Assembly: GCA_963556195.1 (NCBI GenBank) | Contig: OY744525.1 | Span: 58,726,306-58,790,305, forward strand | Source: Sepiola atlantica | Lineage: Eukaryota > Mollusca > Cephalopoda > Sepiida > Sepiolidae | Length of the DNA: 64,000 nucleotides | Direction of reading: 5' to 3' | In this document: in pieces, positions 37,114-50,900 of the stretch | Layout of the letters: each line of letters starts with the position of its first letter | Numbering within the stretch: position 1 is the first letter of the stretch | Notes under the pieces: generated by a model | What the model was told of the DNA's origin: nothing | The model's database searches: none | What the model saw: the letters and a program-made list of their open reading frames with translations, nothing else | Position numbers and translations under genes: made by a program

Positions 37114-40100
37114 ATGTGTAATGCCTATACTGAGAATACTCAGGATAATAATAACAGGATAAATTTCAAACTCGTATAATTTCCACTTAGATATAAAAAT
37201 TGATAATTAAGCAAATAAAAAAGCTGCCATAGTTTTGGACGAGTAATTAAAAAAAAAAGTGACAGAGAAGGTCTCGATCACAAACTGTCTCACGAGGCGA
37301 AGCCGAACTTAAGTTATCGACATCTACCGGAGAATTATTGAACACAACCTCTGAATTATTAAGTGAAGCTGAATTTTAGGGTCTCAACCACCATCCCGTA
37401 CATCAGGTTAGTGTTGGAGTTAATTACGGTCATGTTTTCATTTTCATGCATGTTAAATATGTAAAAATCATCATCATCATCATCATATTCGGTTTAATGT
37501 CAGTTTTCTATGCTGCCATATGTTGGACGTTTTTTAGAAATTAAGTTCCAAACTAAATTGTCTCTGGCCATGTTTTTATTTATCCCTCTTTCTCTAAAGT
37601 CCATCCTTATCATTTCATCTAATGTTTTTCTTGGCATTCCTCTGCCAACGAACCCTGCTACCTCAAATGTTCTACATCTACTAACCCAAGAACACTCATC
37701 CATTCTTTCAACGTAGCCATAATACTAAAGTCTCCTGTTCTGCACATATTTACTGCCCAGATTCAATCTTCCTCTGAGGTCATCACATCTAAGCCTGTTT
37801 TTAAGACTCAAATTATACATTTATCATATCATTTCTCTCCATGCAACGCATATCCTCAACCCTCACTGGCCAGGTTTGACTTCCATACAGCATCGTCGAC
37901 AGTGGTAACGTTTTGCTGGTTAGTAATGCCAGCAGAGTGTTACCACTGTCGACCAGAGGAAGAGTCTATCAAGCAAGTGTACGAAGTGTGATGATGTATG
38001 GCAGTGAAACCTGGCCAGTGAGCAACATACATAAAAAATAATAAACACAGCATATTGAAATACAGGAACACATTCAAAAAAATTAATGAGGCCTACTCAA
38101 CAAATCATGTCCATATGAAATCAACATTCTAATATTGTTGCGTTCTGCACATCCGGTCGACACACAAACACTGGAGACTTAACTCGAAGTAATCACTGCA
38201 AGATGACAGAAATGGACATAATTCTGTCTAACGCTGAACATCCATCTTTCGTCTCAGCCAATCAAAAACATAAAGTGGATTGAGGAAAGGTGGGTTCGCG
38301 AATGTGTCAGGAATGTGACGTAACGAACAGGATGTCGATAGACAGTTAAACGTGGCATACAAAAAGCTACAGACATTCTCTTCAGATTTTAGTCTATGAG
38401 GAAGCAGACATGTTGTTTTGGGGGGGGAAGGGGGGATATAAGTACTATTTTTTAACGCTCTAGAGGTGTAATTAGATCGTTACAGGGTGACCTCAAAAGC
38501 AGCAGGATAGTAAATAAGAATTATAACCTAGATGGTAAGGAGATATAGGTAAGAGGTTTTGGGTAGATGTTGCGTTTGGAATGCGACTGTGATTGTTGTG
38601 ATAATTTCAAGATTGAGACGAAACTGAAAATGTAAAAATGTGACAAGACCCTGCGGACAGAATTGCGAAAGATTGGTATGCTAGTATATATTTGGAGATC
38701 CGCGTTGGGTACAATGTGAAATAGAATCAGATTCTGAAATGCATTGGTAAAATATTGTTTGGAATTTCTCGGTATAAAAGTGTTTCATTTCACAGCTGGA
38801 GCAGATGATGGGAAGGTCAAAAGTTGACCCAGCTGGCATGTTTAAGAGGTGACATGGAAGATACTTGAGGTGAAGATCCGTGCATGGATACTGCGAAGGA
38901 CCCTGCAAGGAAAGTGGGTTCCCTCTACCATGCTAGAAAACTTCTCATACCTGCCAGTATCCTATATCTCTATAAAGCTACTATTCGTCCATGCATGAAG
39001 TATTGTTGCCACATCTGGGCTGGTGCACCAGCCACTAGTCTCTCCTTCTAAGACAGTGTTAAAAAAAAGTCTCTAATCTAATAAGTCCCATACTGTCTAC
39101 CAAGCTACATCCCCTGTCTCATCACAACTATGTTGCATCTCTGTGCTTGTTTTACAAGTACTTCAATGGAATGTGCTCTGATGAACTTGCTGCTCTTATG
39201 TCCCCTTGACATAAATACGCTCGACTAACCTGACAATCAGCTAAATCCCACTCCTTCACTGTTGAGGTCCCCAGATGCCGGAGGGCTTTCTATTCTAATA
39301 GCTTCTTTCCTCAAACTGCTTGATTTTGGAACTCCCTGCCTGCTCTCCGTTTCCCCGACTTTATCAACATGCAGAAATTTAAATGTAATGTGAACAAGCA
39401 TCTCGCTGCACAACTCCCCACTTAGGATGCCCCTATGGATATGAATTCAAATTCACAGTAACCCCTTATGTCTCAGTGGCAATGAACCTTGTTTGGAGTG
39501 AATTAAAATAAGAACAAAAAAAATTCTATGAGTCCAATATTTTGGAATTCTAGAAGTCAGAGTTGGACCTTATACCTTCCAACTCTGACACTCTTGTTAC
39601 AACTTCATCATATATAAACAGAACATGCACCTAAAGAAGGTTGGAGAGCATATCGGCCAAAATGTAGTCTAAATATAAATATCAATATTAGAATTAATGC
39701 AGACAATAGCTGTAAGAAAAATAAGTAAATAACAACGCAATCAAATCTTTTGAACGATAAGCAACACGGAAATTTTCTAACCTCGTGGCTAAACGGGTCA
39801 TCTTTTTCAGTCTGTTTGCGTCCACAGTTACAAGCAGCTTTCGTTTTCACTTGACTCGAATGTGGCATCACGGGCAAATGGCGGTTCTCTTCAGTTTCTG
39901 GACTGTCAGGAAGACGGTGTAACTGTGAGCGAAAGAAAAAAAATGATTAAAGAGTGGATATCAATTCAAAAGTTGTAAAAAAAAACATTCAATTAATTTA
40001 AGATCTTAATGGATTGGCTGGTTAGTGCGAAGTTGAGTTTTTCACTGTGTTTAGAGATTGGACCAATAAATAATAGGATTCTAAATATAAATGTTTTAGT

Positions 40101-43100
40101 TATATACTAATGTGTAGATTGAGGGAACAAATAAATAAATAAATAAAAACAATGAAGAATAAAAGAAAAGAGAAAAAGATAGGAGGAAAAAAAGAGAGGG
40201 AGGAGGAGAAGAAAACAGAAAAAGAAAGAAAAAATAGAAAAATATGAAAAACAGAAAAAAACAGAAAAAAACAGAAAAAAAGGGGGAGGACAAAAGAAAG
40301 AGAGAGGAGGAGGAGGACAAAAGAAAGAGAGGAGGAAGAGGTAAAAAGCAAGAGAGGAGGAGGAGGACAAAAGAAAGAGAAAGGAGGAGGACAAAAGAAA
40401 GAGAAAGGAGGAGGACAAAAGAAAGAGAGAGGAGGAGGAGGACAAAAGAAAGAGAGAGGAGGAGGAGGACAAAAGAAAGAGAGAGGAGAAGGACAAAAGA
40501 AAGAGAGAGGAGGAGGAGGTAAAAAGAAAGAGAAAGGAGGAGGACAAAAGAAAGAGAAAGGAGGAGGACAAAAGAAAGAGAGAGGAGGAGGAGGAGGACA
40601 AAAGAAAGAGAGAGGAGGAGGAGGACAAAAGAAAGAGAGAGGAGGAGGAGGACAAAAGAAAGAGAGAGGAGGAGGAGGACAAAAGAAAGAGAGAGGAGGA
40701 GGAGGACAAAAGAAAGAGAGAGGAGGAGGAGGACAAAAGAAAGAGAGAGGAGGAGGAGGACAAAAGAAAGACAGAGGAGGAGGAGGACAAAAGAAAGAGA
40801 GAGGAGGAGGAGGACAAAAGAAAGAGAGAGGAGGAGGACAAAAGAAAGAGAGAGGAGGAGGACAAAAGAAAGAGAGAGGAGAAGGACAAAAGAAAGAGAG
40901 AGGAGGAGGACAAAAGAAAGAGAGAGGAGGAGGACAAAAGAAAGAGAGAGGAGAAGGACAAAAGAAAGAGAGAGGAGAAGGACAAAAGAAAGAGAGAGGA
41001 GGAGGACAAAAGAAAGAGAGAGGAGGAGGACAAAAGAAAGAGAGAGGAGGAGGAGGACAAAAGAAAGAGAGAGGAGGAGGACAAAAGAAAGAGAGAGGAG
41101 GAGGACAAAAGAAAGAGAGAGGAGGAGGACAAAAGAAAGAGAGAGGAGGAGGACAAAAGAAAGAGAGAGGAGGAGGACAAAAGAAAGAGAGAGGAGGAGG
41201 ACAAAAGAAAGAGAGGAGGAGGACAAAAGAAAGAGAGGAGGAGGACAAAAGAAAGAGAGAGGAGCGGGACAAAGAAGGAGAAAGAGAAAGGGAAAGTAAA
41301 AAAAAGAGAATTGAGAGAGTATTGATTTACTCCTCTCCAGGAGTTAGGCACAAGGCCAGTTTTTATCTTACTCCCACAAGTAAGATGTGACCCAAGGTCG
41401 GGTCGGAAAAGTGGGGTTTAAAAATTGCCTGGGCAGCCCCGTCGGCATTCTCTGGTAGTGGTGCCTCAGGCAGTAAGCAATTAACTTACTCCTCCCAAAA
41501 GAGGGGAGGCAAAGCCTGGGAAGGTGTATCTTCCAGAACTGCACAGGACAGACCCATTGACCGGCATAAATCAAGACCCGAAGGCCAAGACAACCCCAGT
41601 ATGGGGTGCAGTATCCATCGGAACAGATATTACACTTTGATCTTAGCCAAAAGGCCAAGAAGGTCGTAACAAAGAGAATTGAGAGAGTAAACCAGAGACA
41701 AGAACAAAAAAAGAGAAGAAAAAGTAAAAAGAGGTAATAACAAATAAAAATAGCGAGAGAAAAAGAGAGTAGAAAATCCTTAGAGAAATATGGAGAAAAA
41801 AATAATTTAAAAAAAAAAGAGACATACAAAAAGAAAAAATAAAGGAAAAAAAAGAAGCACAGAAAACTTATGCAAGATTTAATTTTGCCAAAGCTTAATT
41901 ATTAATTAGCATTGAAGTATGCATAATGAAATACCAATATGGCCGATGAAGAGTGCAGAAAAGTGATTAACTCATTAGATTTTCCTTTAGTTTTAATTAA
42001 TGCTCAAATGAAATAATTGATAGCTAATTAGTTGTCATACTAAAGAAAAAAATATCAACAAAAAAATGAAATATATGAAAAGCTTTCTCAAAGTTCAAAA
42101 CAATTAAGTCATTTTCCAAGATTCTCTCCCTCAATACTATTTTTTTTTTTAGTATTTGGCCATTTGAAAGTTGTGGAAACATTTTGTGCACTCCTTGCCA
42201 GAATCGTAAAGAAACAAGATCTGAAGAAAAAAAATGTTGAACAAGATAGACAAACAAGTTTCAAAATGACAACATGGAAACAAATACATGTCAGCATTTT
42301 TCTTATTACTACTACTATTATTTTTTGGTCTGTCGGTCACTTATAGACTTTGGAATTATTCAACAGCAGGTGCCAAGCATAGAAAAGGTTAGTAACTACT
42401 GGGTTACGGGCACTATACGTATACACTAATGTACAATATACATACATTGACCCAACGAATCACAAGTCGTCTAAGACTAATTATGCGAGAAGATGGCTGA
42501 TTGGTGGAAGCTAGAAGTCTTTGACAATAACTGTCTCTGCCACATCTTGCATTACCAACAAGCTATGTATATATAAATAATAACAGCGAGGAATACGGAC
42601 GTTTGGGACATTTTTGGGGAGGGTAGAATGAAATTAAACAAGTATAAAAACGAGAGGAAATGATTAAAAAAAAATTAATTAATGTACTAAGCTTAGTACA
42701 TTAATTAATTTTTTTTTGATCGTTTCCTCTCGTTTTTATACTTGTTTAATTTCATTCTACCCTCCCAAAAGTCTGTATTCCTCGCCGTTATTAAATTTTG
42801 TACCACAAAAAATTTATTTATATATATATATATAACATTATTACCCAGGAGAGATAGTGCTTTTAAAGCCATATTTGATAAACGTATTTCAAAAATAAAA
42901 AGGAACTACTAACTGTGCAAATAAAAAGGTCAAATCCCGAAAACTTTCTTTTGTGATTGCATTTCCTTATACAATGAGCATTTTCTGATACCAGCATCAC
43001 CGAAGAAAAAAATTCAATGATTTTAACATGGAACATTCCGGAATAACTAGGATGAAATCCTTAATAAGGAGTTACGTTTATTGGCCTGGCATGGTTAAAG

Positions 43101-44408
43101 AAATCGATGATCTTGTGAAACATTATAGATGTTGTACAATGGCAGCAAAAACACAAACAGTAAAAGTTAACTGTTGTCAGATAACGGACAGATATCATAG
43201 TGAAGGCTACATATTCGCAACTGCCGTTCTTCACCAACACCCCAATCTTAAGTCTCTGCCAATCTGTCTTGTAGTAAAGTTTTCTATGGTTTTGACATGC
43301 AGCTCGTCACCGGAAGGAGAGCTAATTCACGATGTAAGCCTCCCTACCTCTCTGAGTGGTGCAAGCCTGTCGGTGGACAGATGTGTACCTGACCAACAAC
43401 CATCAATGAGAACATGGCTGAATTCTCAGGTCCACAGGTGGTCAGCCTTTGATGGTGGAATTGCGATTAGCTAGCCATCTCATGCTACCTCAGGACTGCT
43501 GTGATTTGAAATGTAGTGCAGGCCAGGGAAGAAGCTGGCTCAACACGACGACGTTGCAACAAGTTTGTTAATTATATAAAGCAAAAAAAGTCGTTTGCAA
43601 GAGCTAGATATAAAGCCGTCCATTAAGCATCTTTTAGGGGCTAATATTTTAATTACAAACGACACTAAGAAATAGTCAGTGTAACTTTGCAGCCAAAACC
43701 TGGAATGTGCTGAAAATTATTGGCCCAATATTTTTTTTTTTAGTAAAAACATAACTGATAAGGATGATTTCTTATTAAAGTTGACTTCTCGATTCGATAT
43801 CAAAAGACGTTTTTATTATTTAGTTTTACTTACCGGGTTCACACAATGCTGTCCTGTAAGGCTGACCTCCTCACAGAGTTGCCGTCCACTTTTCCACCAT
43901 TTTTCGCAAGACTCCTCCAATTGTCGCAAATATTTGTCATAGGCCGGTCCCCTGGCATACTGGGCAAAAACACGTTTGGCCTGATTGAACTGATACAAAG
44001 GGAAGATAGAGAAAAGGAATTAGGATTAAAAAAAACAAAAAAACTTGGATAACGTGAGATAAAGGGTAAAAGTCAAGATCGACAGCCTAAACAGAATGCG
44101 ATAAAAAATTGGGTATAGGCGATAAAAATGGTTTTATGTTTTTTTTTGTTTTTTTTTTAAATATTATTAAATGAGGAACCATTTCGAGTTAAAATCTATT
44201 TAGTATTACTCATGTAATTAAAAGAAAAACACATTTGAAATGTGTAAATATGCTACAAGAATCTTGATTTTCACAAAATAGAGCCATACGGGATGACACC
44301 ATGTTCTTTTTTTTTTTTGTATCACTCAAGACAAAAAATGTATTAAAATGTCTTTTTTATGTAATAATACATTGATTCTAATTCCAAAACGTTCTTAATG
44401 TCATAATC

Positions 44409-44444
<36 letters not shown>

Positions 44445-44895
44445 CGCCTAATTCAAATTTTTGAAGAAACTGTTTAGAGCGTTGATATTTACCATTACCA
44501 GAGAAGGATATACAGGGTGGCCCAGAAGTCTCTATGACTTTTTGTAAACATCAACAAGTGAACAAGTAAAAAGACTTTTATTTAAAGCAACAACAATAGA
44601 AAGAAAATATGGTAATAACTGTTGAGTGATCAAATGGATCAACTTGTTGTCCATTATGGTCAATACATATTTGCATGCGTCAATGTGCAGATATGAATAG
44701 CCGTCAGTGTAGATGTATTAATGTGTATAATTTCCTATTTAATGATGTCTTTGAGTTCTTCGCTTGTGCAACATTTTGTGGACACGATATTGGGCATGAG
44801 CATTCCCCACAACGCGTTGTCGTAGGAAATTAAGCCTGGGCTTCTTGTTCACTTGTTGATGTTTACAAAAAGTCGTAGGGACTTCTGGGCCACCC

Positions 44896-44950
<55 letters not shown>

Positions 44951-47900
44951 ATAATTATGGAAATAATAATCCAATGTAATGGAAAAAAAAAAAAAATTGT
45001 TTACATATTAATCAATGTTTCGTTTTTATTTTAAGATGATTGATTTGAAGAAAAACATAGAAGTCAATATTTTAAAATATGCTGTGCATCTATGATGCAA
45101 AAGAATGTTTTTGTTCTTTTTTTTAACGAAAAAGACGTTAGAATTCAAAATATGTGGTGTGTTGATGAAGTGGAATGACTGTTTTTGTTTTTTTTATAAC
45201 ATTTTTTGTTTTTCATAACATCGATATTGATAAGAAATTAATAAAAAAACAAACATTCATTCCACTTCATAAAGCCACCACATATTTTGAATTCTAACGT
45301 CTATGTTTTGCTTATATAAAAAAAAACAGGACATATATTTTTCGCGTCCAAAGAAACTGAAATTTGAGGAATATTTATTAATGTCTAATACCTATTTTTA
45401 AAATTTTTCCCAAAATCAGCGGTATCTGAATTTTCAAGAAGGGCTTCTACCACGTCTTTGCCGCCTTTGTCTAAAACAAAATTAAACTAAATACACCCCA
45501 GATTACGACCCTTAAGCCTAGCTGTGTTCTAAAATTCATAATGATCGGTTGATTAGTTTAGGAACGAATCCTGTATATACAAATATATAAACATACCTAA
45601 CTTTATATATTATATAAATAATACTTAAACACTGTATAATCTTGCTGGCTTAATTGTTTGCATATTGAATATTTTAGATGGTAAAAGGAATAGCGAATGA
45701 GACGAGAAGTAGAAGAATAAAGAGAGTAGTAGCAGTAGTGTAAGAGAAGGGGAGTAAGAGGAAAGGAGTAGGAAGAGAAGGAAAAAATGTACAATGTACT
45801 AACGCAGGTGAAACTCGAAACAGTCAGGCGCATGGCTAACACAGAGATCGAAAAAGCAAGGATCAAGCAGGTCACTATGTAAAGAGAATCAGAGATAAAG
45901 AACAGGCATCTTCTTACCTTAGAAACGTGATAACTGAATGTATAGTGTGTGGGTAGGCCATCTTGGTAAGCATTCTCCGCGCCTGGCAACACCTTGCTGC
46001 AGCGACTGAAATTAAACAAAAATCATCAGATACCTCAGAAAGCAAGTTGAAAAGAAAAACAGAAAAAGAAAAAAATGAATTTTGAGATGGTTGTCAGTTT
46101 TTATGGCATGTTATTCTTTGTGAGGTCATCTGCTTTCTATAAAAATGCTTTGCTGGAGCACAGGGTGGAGCAGGTGCTAGTGTTATTGAAAGAGTTAGGA
46201 GTGGATTGAGTAAGTTCAGGGAACTTCTGCCATTACTAACCAGCAGAGCGTTACCACTGTTGACCAAGGGAAGAGTTTATCAGGCATGTTTATGCAATCT
46301 AATGATGTATGGAAGTGAAACCGAGCCAGTGAGAGTTGAGGACATGCATTGCATAGAGAGAAATGATACGATGGATGTGTAATGTGAGTCTTAAAGACAG
46401 GCTGAGTTCTGATGACCTCGGAAGAAGATTAAATCTGGACAATATCAAGCGATGTGTGCAGAGTAGACATTGATGGTATTGCCACATTGAAGGAATGGAT
46501 GAGAGTTCTTGGGTTAGAAGATGTAGAATAGTTGAGATAGCAGGTGCAGTTCACAGGGGAAAGCCAGGGAAAAAAATGGGAGAAAGTGATAAAAATGGAC
46601 ATGAAGAAAAGAGGGATAAATAAAGACCTGTACAGAGATAGGCTACTTTCGAAGTCAATTTCTTAAAGCCGTCCAATGCATGCCAGTATGTAAAACAAAT
46701 GTTAAACTGAATATGATGATGATGATATACAGATGAGATTAAAATTTAATCAACAACAAATAGTTAATTAATAAAATGTCCTTTTTCAAAACTAATATGC
46801 AAATAGCAGAAAGTTTCATCGGATGTCCTGCTGACTTGGCAGGCTCAAAGTATTTCCTCGAATAATTGCGATGGAGAGGTGATTCCTGTTCTAGTAGCTT
46901 CTTTCCAAGAACTGCAGACTTGTGGAACTCTCTTCCTGCTGACTGTTTTCCTCCTACCTACAGCCTTAGTCTTTTCAAGACTAAGGTCAATAAACATCTC
47001 CTGTCTTTGCGATAATCATCTTTCGTTCTTGTTAGCTCCGCATATCAAGTGGCTTTATGCTTTGTCTGGAGCGACTTCCATAAAAAATAGGTACTACTCC
47101 AGAGAAAGCGCCTAATTTCCGTGACTGCTCGGCCGCAGTGATCGGGCAGGTCACGGAAGCGCCCGAGAGCTGTAGAGACGAAAACGAGGCTGTATAAACA
47201 AAACCGAAAATTGTGAAAATGGAAGGTTGGCAGACGACAATATAAGACGATGAAGTTCTCACTGTGGTTCACCGTAAGGTGCCGATACCCCTCCTCTCCT
47301 AACCTGTTATAGGCCCTCCAGCAATCGGATACTACCGTGGTCTCAGGTACGACGTACTGTTTGATTATTGGAAGGGTTAGGGTTTCGGCATTCCTGTTAG
47401 GCACTGTCATCAGAAAACCCTACCCCCCCACCCCACCCAAGACCCAGACAAGCGGCTGGAGAACACGTCCAACATTGTTTTTTTTTTTTTCCAGTTTTGT
47501 TTACAGCCTCGTTTTCGACTCGGCAGCTCTCGGGCGCTTCCGCGACTCGCCCGATCGCTGCGTCCAAGCAGTCACGGAAATTAGGCGCATTATCTGGAGT
47601 AGTACCAAACAAGAAGCCAAGTCAATTGATGATTGTCCCTAGTGTGACACGTTAATTTGTTTTATATGTTTTATAAATAGTCTGAAAACGAGATTCTATT
47701 TAAGTCATAGATTAGATCCTGAAAGATAGTACTACAAGTCAGGATGAATGCTGTACCAGGTACCATTGGGTAGCTGGTACAGCATTCATCCTGGGCAAAT
47801 TGAGCCGGTCTTCATTCAAAGGAGGAAGTTTCTAGAGAATATTAAATTCACAAACAGTCCCCAGTTGCACGTATATCCCGGTCAGGGGAGATAACGATGT

Positions 47901-50900
47901 TATTTTTTTGCAGGAAAGTGTCACACTCGTAACAAGTGGTCACCCATCTGGTACTGACCAGGCTCAACATCGCTTAACTTTGGTGATCTAACGAAGACAA
48001 GTGTGTCAACGTGATTATGTCGTATGACCTGAAAGCAATGGCAACTAACGGGTGAACTCACACTCCCTGGGGCCTCAATGTTAAATGCAGCTTTATGTTA
48101 TACCCAGGACAAGTGCAGTGATGGAAGTAAAGGAAATGGGGGTAGGAGTAAAAGGCAGATAGAACATAAAAAGAAAAGGGGAAATAAGAAAGGAAAGAAG
48201 AGGAGGAGTGAGAAGGAAGGACAGATTTGATTTTTCTGTTTTACAACTAAATAACTGTTAAAAAATTCATATTTTTATTCAGATAGAAAGGTCCATGGAG
48301 ATAAATAGATAATATCTGAAAACTTTTAAATTCTGATATAAAAAAGGTCATGTGACACAGCATTCGTAAATGATATCTTCCTGTAAAACGATAGCTCGAT
48401 TAATATAAGGGAGATAACTCATATTTTAACTGGAACTTTTTTGAGTTATTTACAATCAAATCTTTTTCTGTCTTTGGAAGCCGAAGTTGGGAATCAGTGG
48501 CAAAGACTTGCGGTCAGTTTTGAGGCGACCTCAAGGCTCTTATCAGCAGAACAAGTCATGAAGACAAACTGGACAAAGTTTGATGAATAAATCTAAAAAA
48601 AATGAAACTACTGTGTTATTTTTTCCTAGACAATAATCTTGCGAACAAATATTGTCTGCACCTTGTATATATAAATATTCTTCAATGGGACATAATGTTA
48701 AAATTGACATAATATGGAGATATCCCATAAGAGTTAAATATTTTTTTTTTTTTTCTTAAATTTTATATGTACATAAAAGTAATCCATGGACACGTGTTTC
48801 TGGCTCACAGCCGTTCATCAGCATTGCTAACTTGGACAAAGATCAAACCGTTGATATTGATGTCTGGTGTTTTACCTCCGGACTATGATGCCTCGCCTGG
48901 AAATATGTACGATTTTTATCACCTAAATATTTAATTTATTTTATGTAATTGTTTTTATTGGTGATTGTAGCGTTCACTGTTTATTTTTTGCTTACTACTA
49001 TTTCGATTGTCTCACTTCCTAAGTGATAAAGACGCAGAAAATCGCATTATTAATCGCCCATAACTTTATAGGACGTATTTTTCGTTAATATATACATTTT
49101 TATTAATATTATACGTACATAAAAGTAATCCATGGACACATGTTTCTGGTCTACAGCTGTGATCAACATATGAGGCCTGTCTAAAAAAGTATCCGACCGT
49201 GAATTTTATCACCGCTTTCTTGCACGTTAGTCGCTGTCTGTCGGTCGCCGAGTGATATGCTACACAACGTGTTTGTCCGATTACAGATTCTCTCAAGATG
49301 ACTGAACGTGTTGAGCAAAGATACTGCATCAAATTTTGTCAAAAGCTTGGTGATTCTCAAAGCAAAACAATTCATAAGATTCAGCAGGTGTTTGGAGAAG
49401 ATGCGATGGGTGTAACACAAGTTAAGGAGTGGTTCAACCAATTTAAAAATGGCTGCACATCAGCGGAGAGTGACCAGCGTTCTGGCAGGCCCTAAACTGC
49501 TGGGAGTGCAGCTATCGTTGAGAGGGTGCGAAATTTGGTGATGCAAGGTCGTCGTTCGACCGTGCGAGAGATCGCTCAAGACATCGGAGTGAGTAAAGAT
49601 TCCGCACATGCAATTCTGCGTGATGATTTGAACATGCACAGAGTGGCTGCGAAATTTGTGCCCAAGTTGTTGTCGCAGGAACAAAAGGACCTCCGTTTTC
49701 AAGTTGCACAGAACCTTCTGGAAACCGCCAACACTGATCCTGGGTTTCTGAACACCGTGATAACTGGAGATGAGTCATGGGTGTACGGGTATGACTCAGA
49801 AACAAAAAGACAGTAGTCGCAATGGAAGCATCCCGAGTCTCCAAGGCCAAAAAAAGCATGACAGGTGCAAAGCAAAATCAAGGTGATGCTGACTGTTTTC
49901 TTTGATATCCGTAGAATTGTGCATTACAAATACGCACCTGAAGGAGCAACAGTGACAAAGAAGTACTATCAAGATGTTTTCCGGCATCTCCGTGATGCAG
50001 TTCGGCACAAAACACCAGACATGTGGATGGCAAAGAACTGGCAACTGCATCACGACAATTCCTCCACATATTCATCCCAATTAATTCAACATTTCTTTGC
50101 CAAACATGAAATTCCAGTCGTTTGCCAACCTCCCTACTTTCCAGACATAGCTCCTTGTGACTTCTGGTTGTTTTTCGCAAATTGAAGATGCCACTGAAAG
50201 GTTCCCATTTTGAGACTAGAGAAGAGATAATGCAGAACACAACGGCGGAGATGAACACTATTTCAAAAGAAGACTTCCAGATGTGTTTCCGACAGTGGAT
50301 GGATCAGTGGACTAAATGTGTGCAAGCACAAGGGGCCTACTTTGAAGGGGATTAGGGTCCCAACCCCGTCACGTATTTGAAATATTTTTTCTGGCCTAAG
50401 GTCAAATACCTTTTAGACAGGCCTCGTATATAACAAAGATGGGTGCGTCTTAGTTTGTCAATGAATTAGTTATCAGCGGTTGACGTCCAAGAAAAACCAA
50501 TGGCATATTTGGAAACAGCAAATGATTGCTGCAAATGTTTTAGCCTGGTTTTCAATGATTAAAATAAGTTTTTGTATTATATACATAAAAAGTTGGGTTA
50601 TTATTATTTTTTATTGCAACCTTTGCAAAGTAGTTGCATTATTTAATCCATAAATTGACAGAATGAGGGGATTCATATCACGTTTCATCAGTTTTGTTCA
50701 ACATATTTGAAACACAGGAAACGCCGAGTGAATCTGCTTGTATCAAAATATACTTATGGCAAGTAAGCTACGCAGAAATGTTTGTCTTTCATTCCCAGAG
50801 GAAACAATCATTTCTGTGTAGCTTACTTGCCATGAGTATATTTTGTTTTAATTATGACTAAACTCTGTTCAAGTATTGAGCACTGATAAATTAAATACTA

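Noticed and set aside
40096..41351. Three overlapping minus-strand open frames of 376-414 codons
   Set aside because: They exist only because a 21-27 bp repeat with period divisible by three has no stops in these frames; composition is Leu/Ser/Phe/Pro repeats.
43201..43560. Continuation of the Gypsy integrase into a catalytic core
   Set aside because: No D-D-E spacing or neighbouring pol motif could be found in any frame.
47905..48035. A functional 5S rRNA gene
   Set aside because: Many changes in the stems and no proper 3' end or T terminator.
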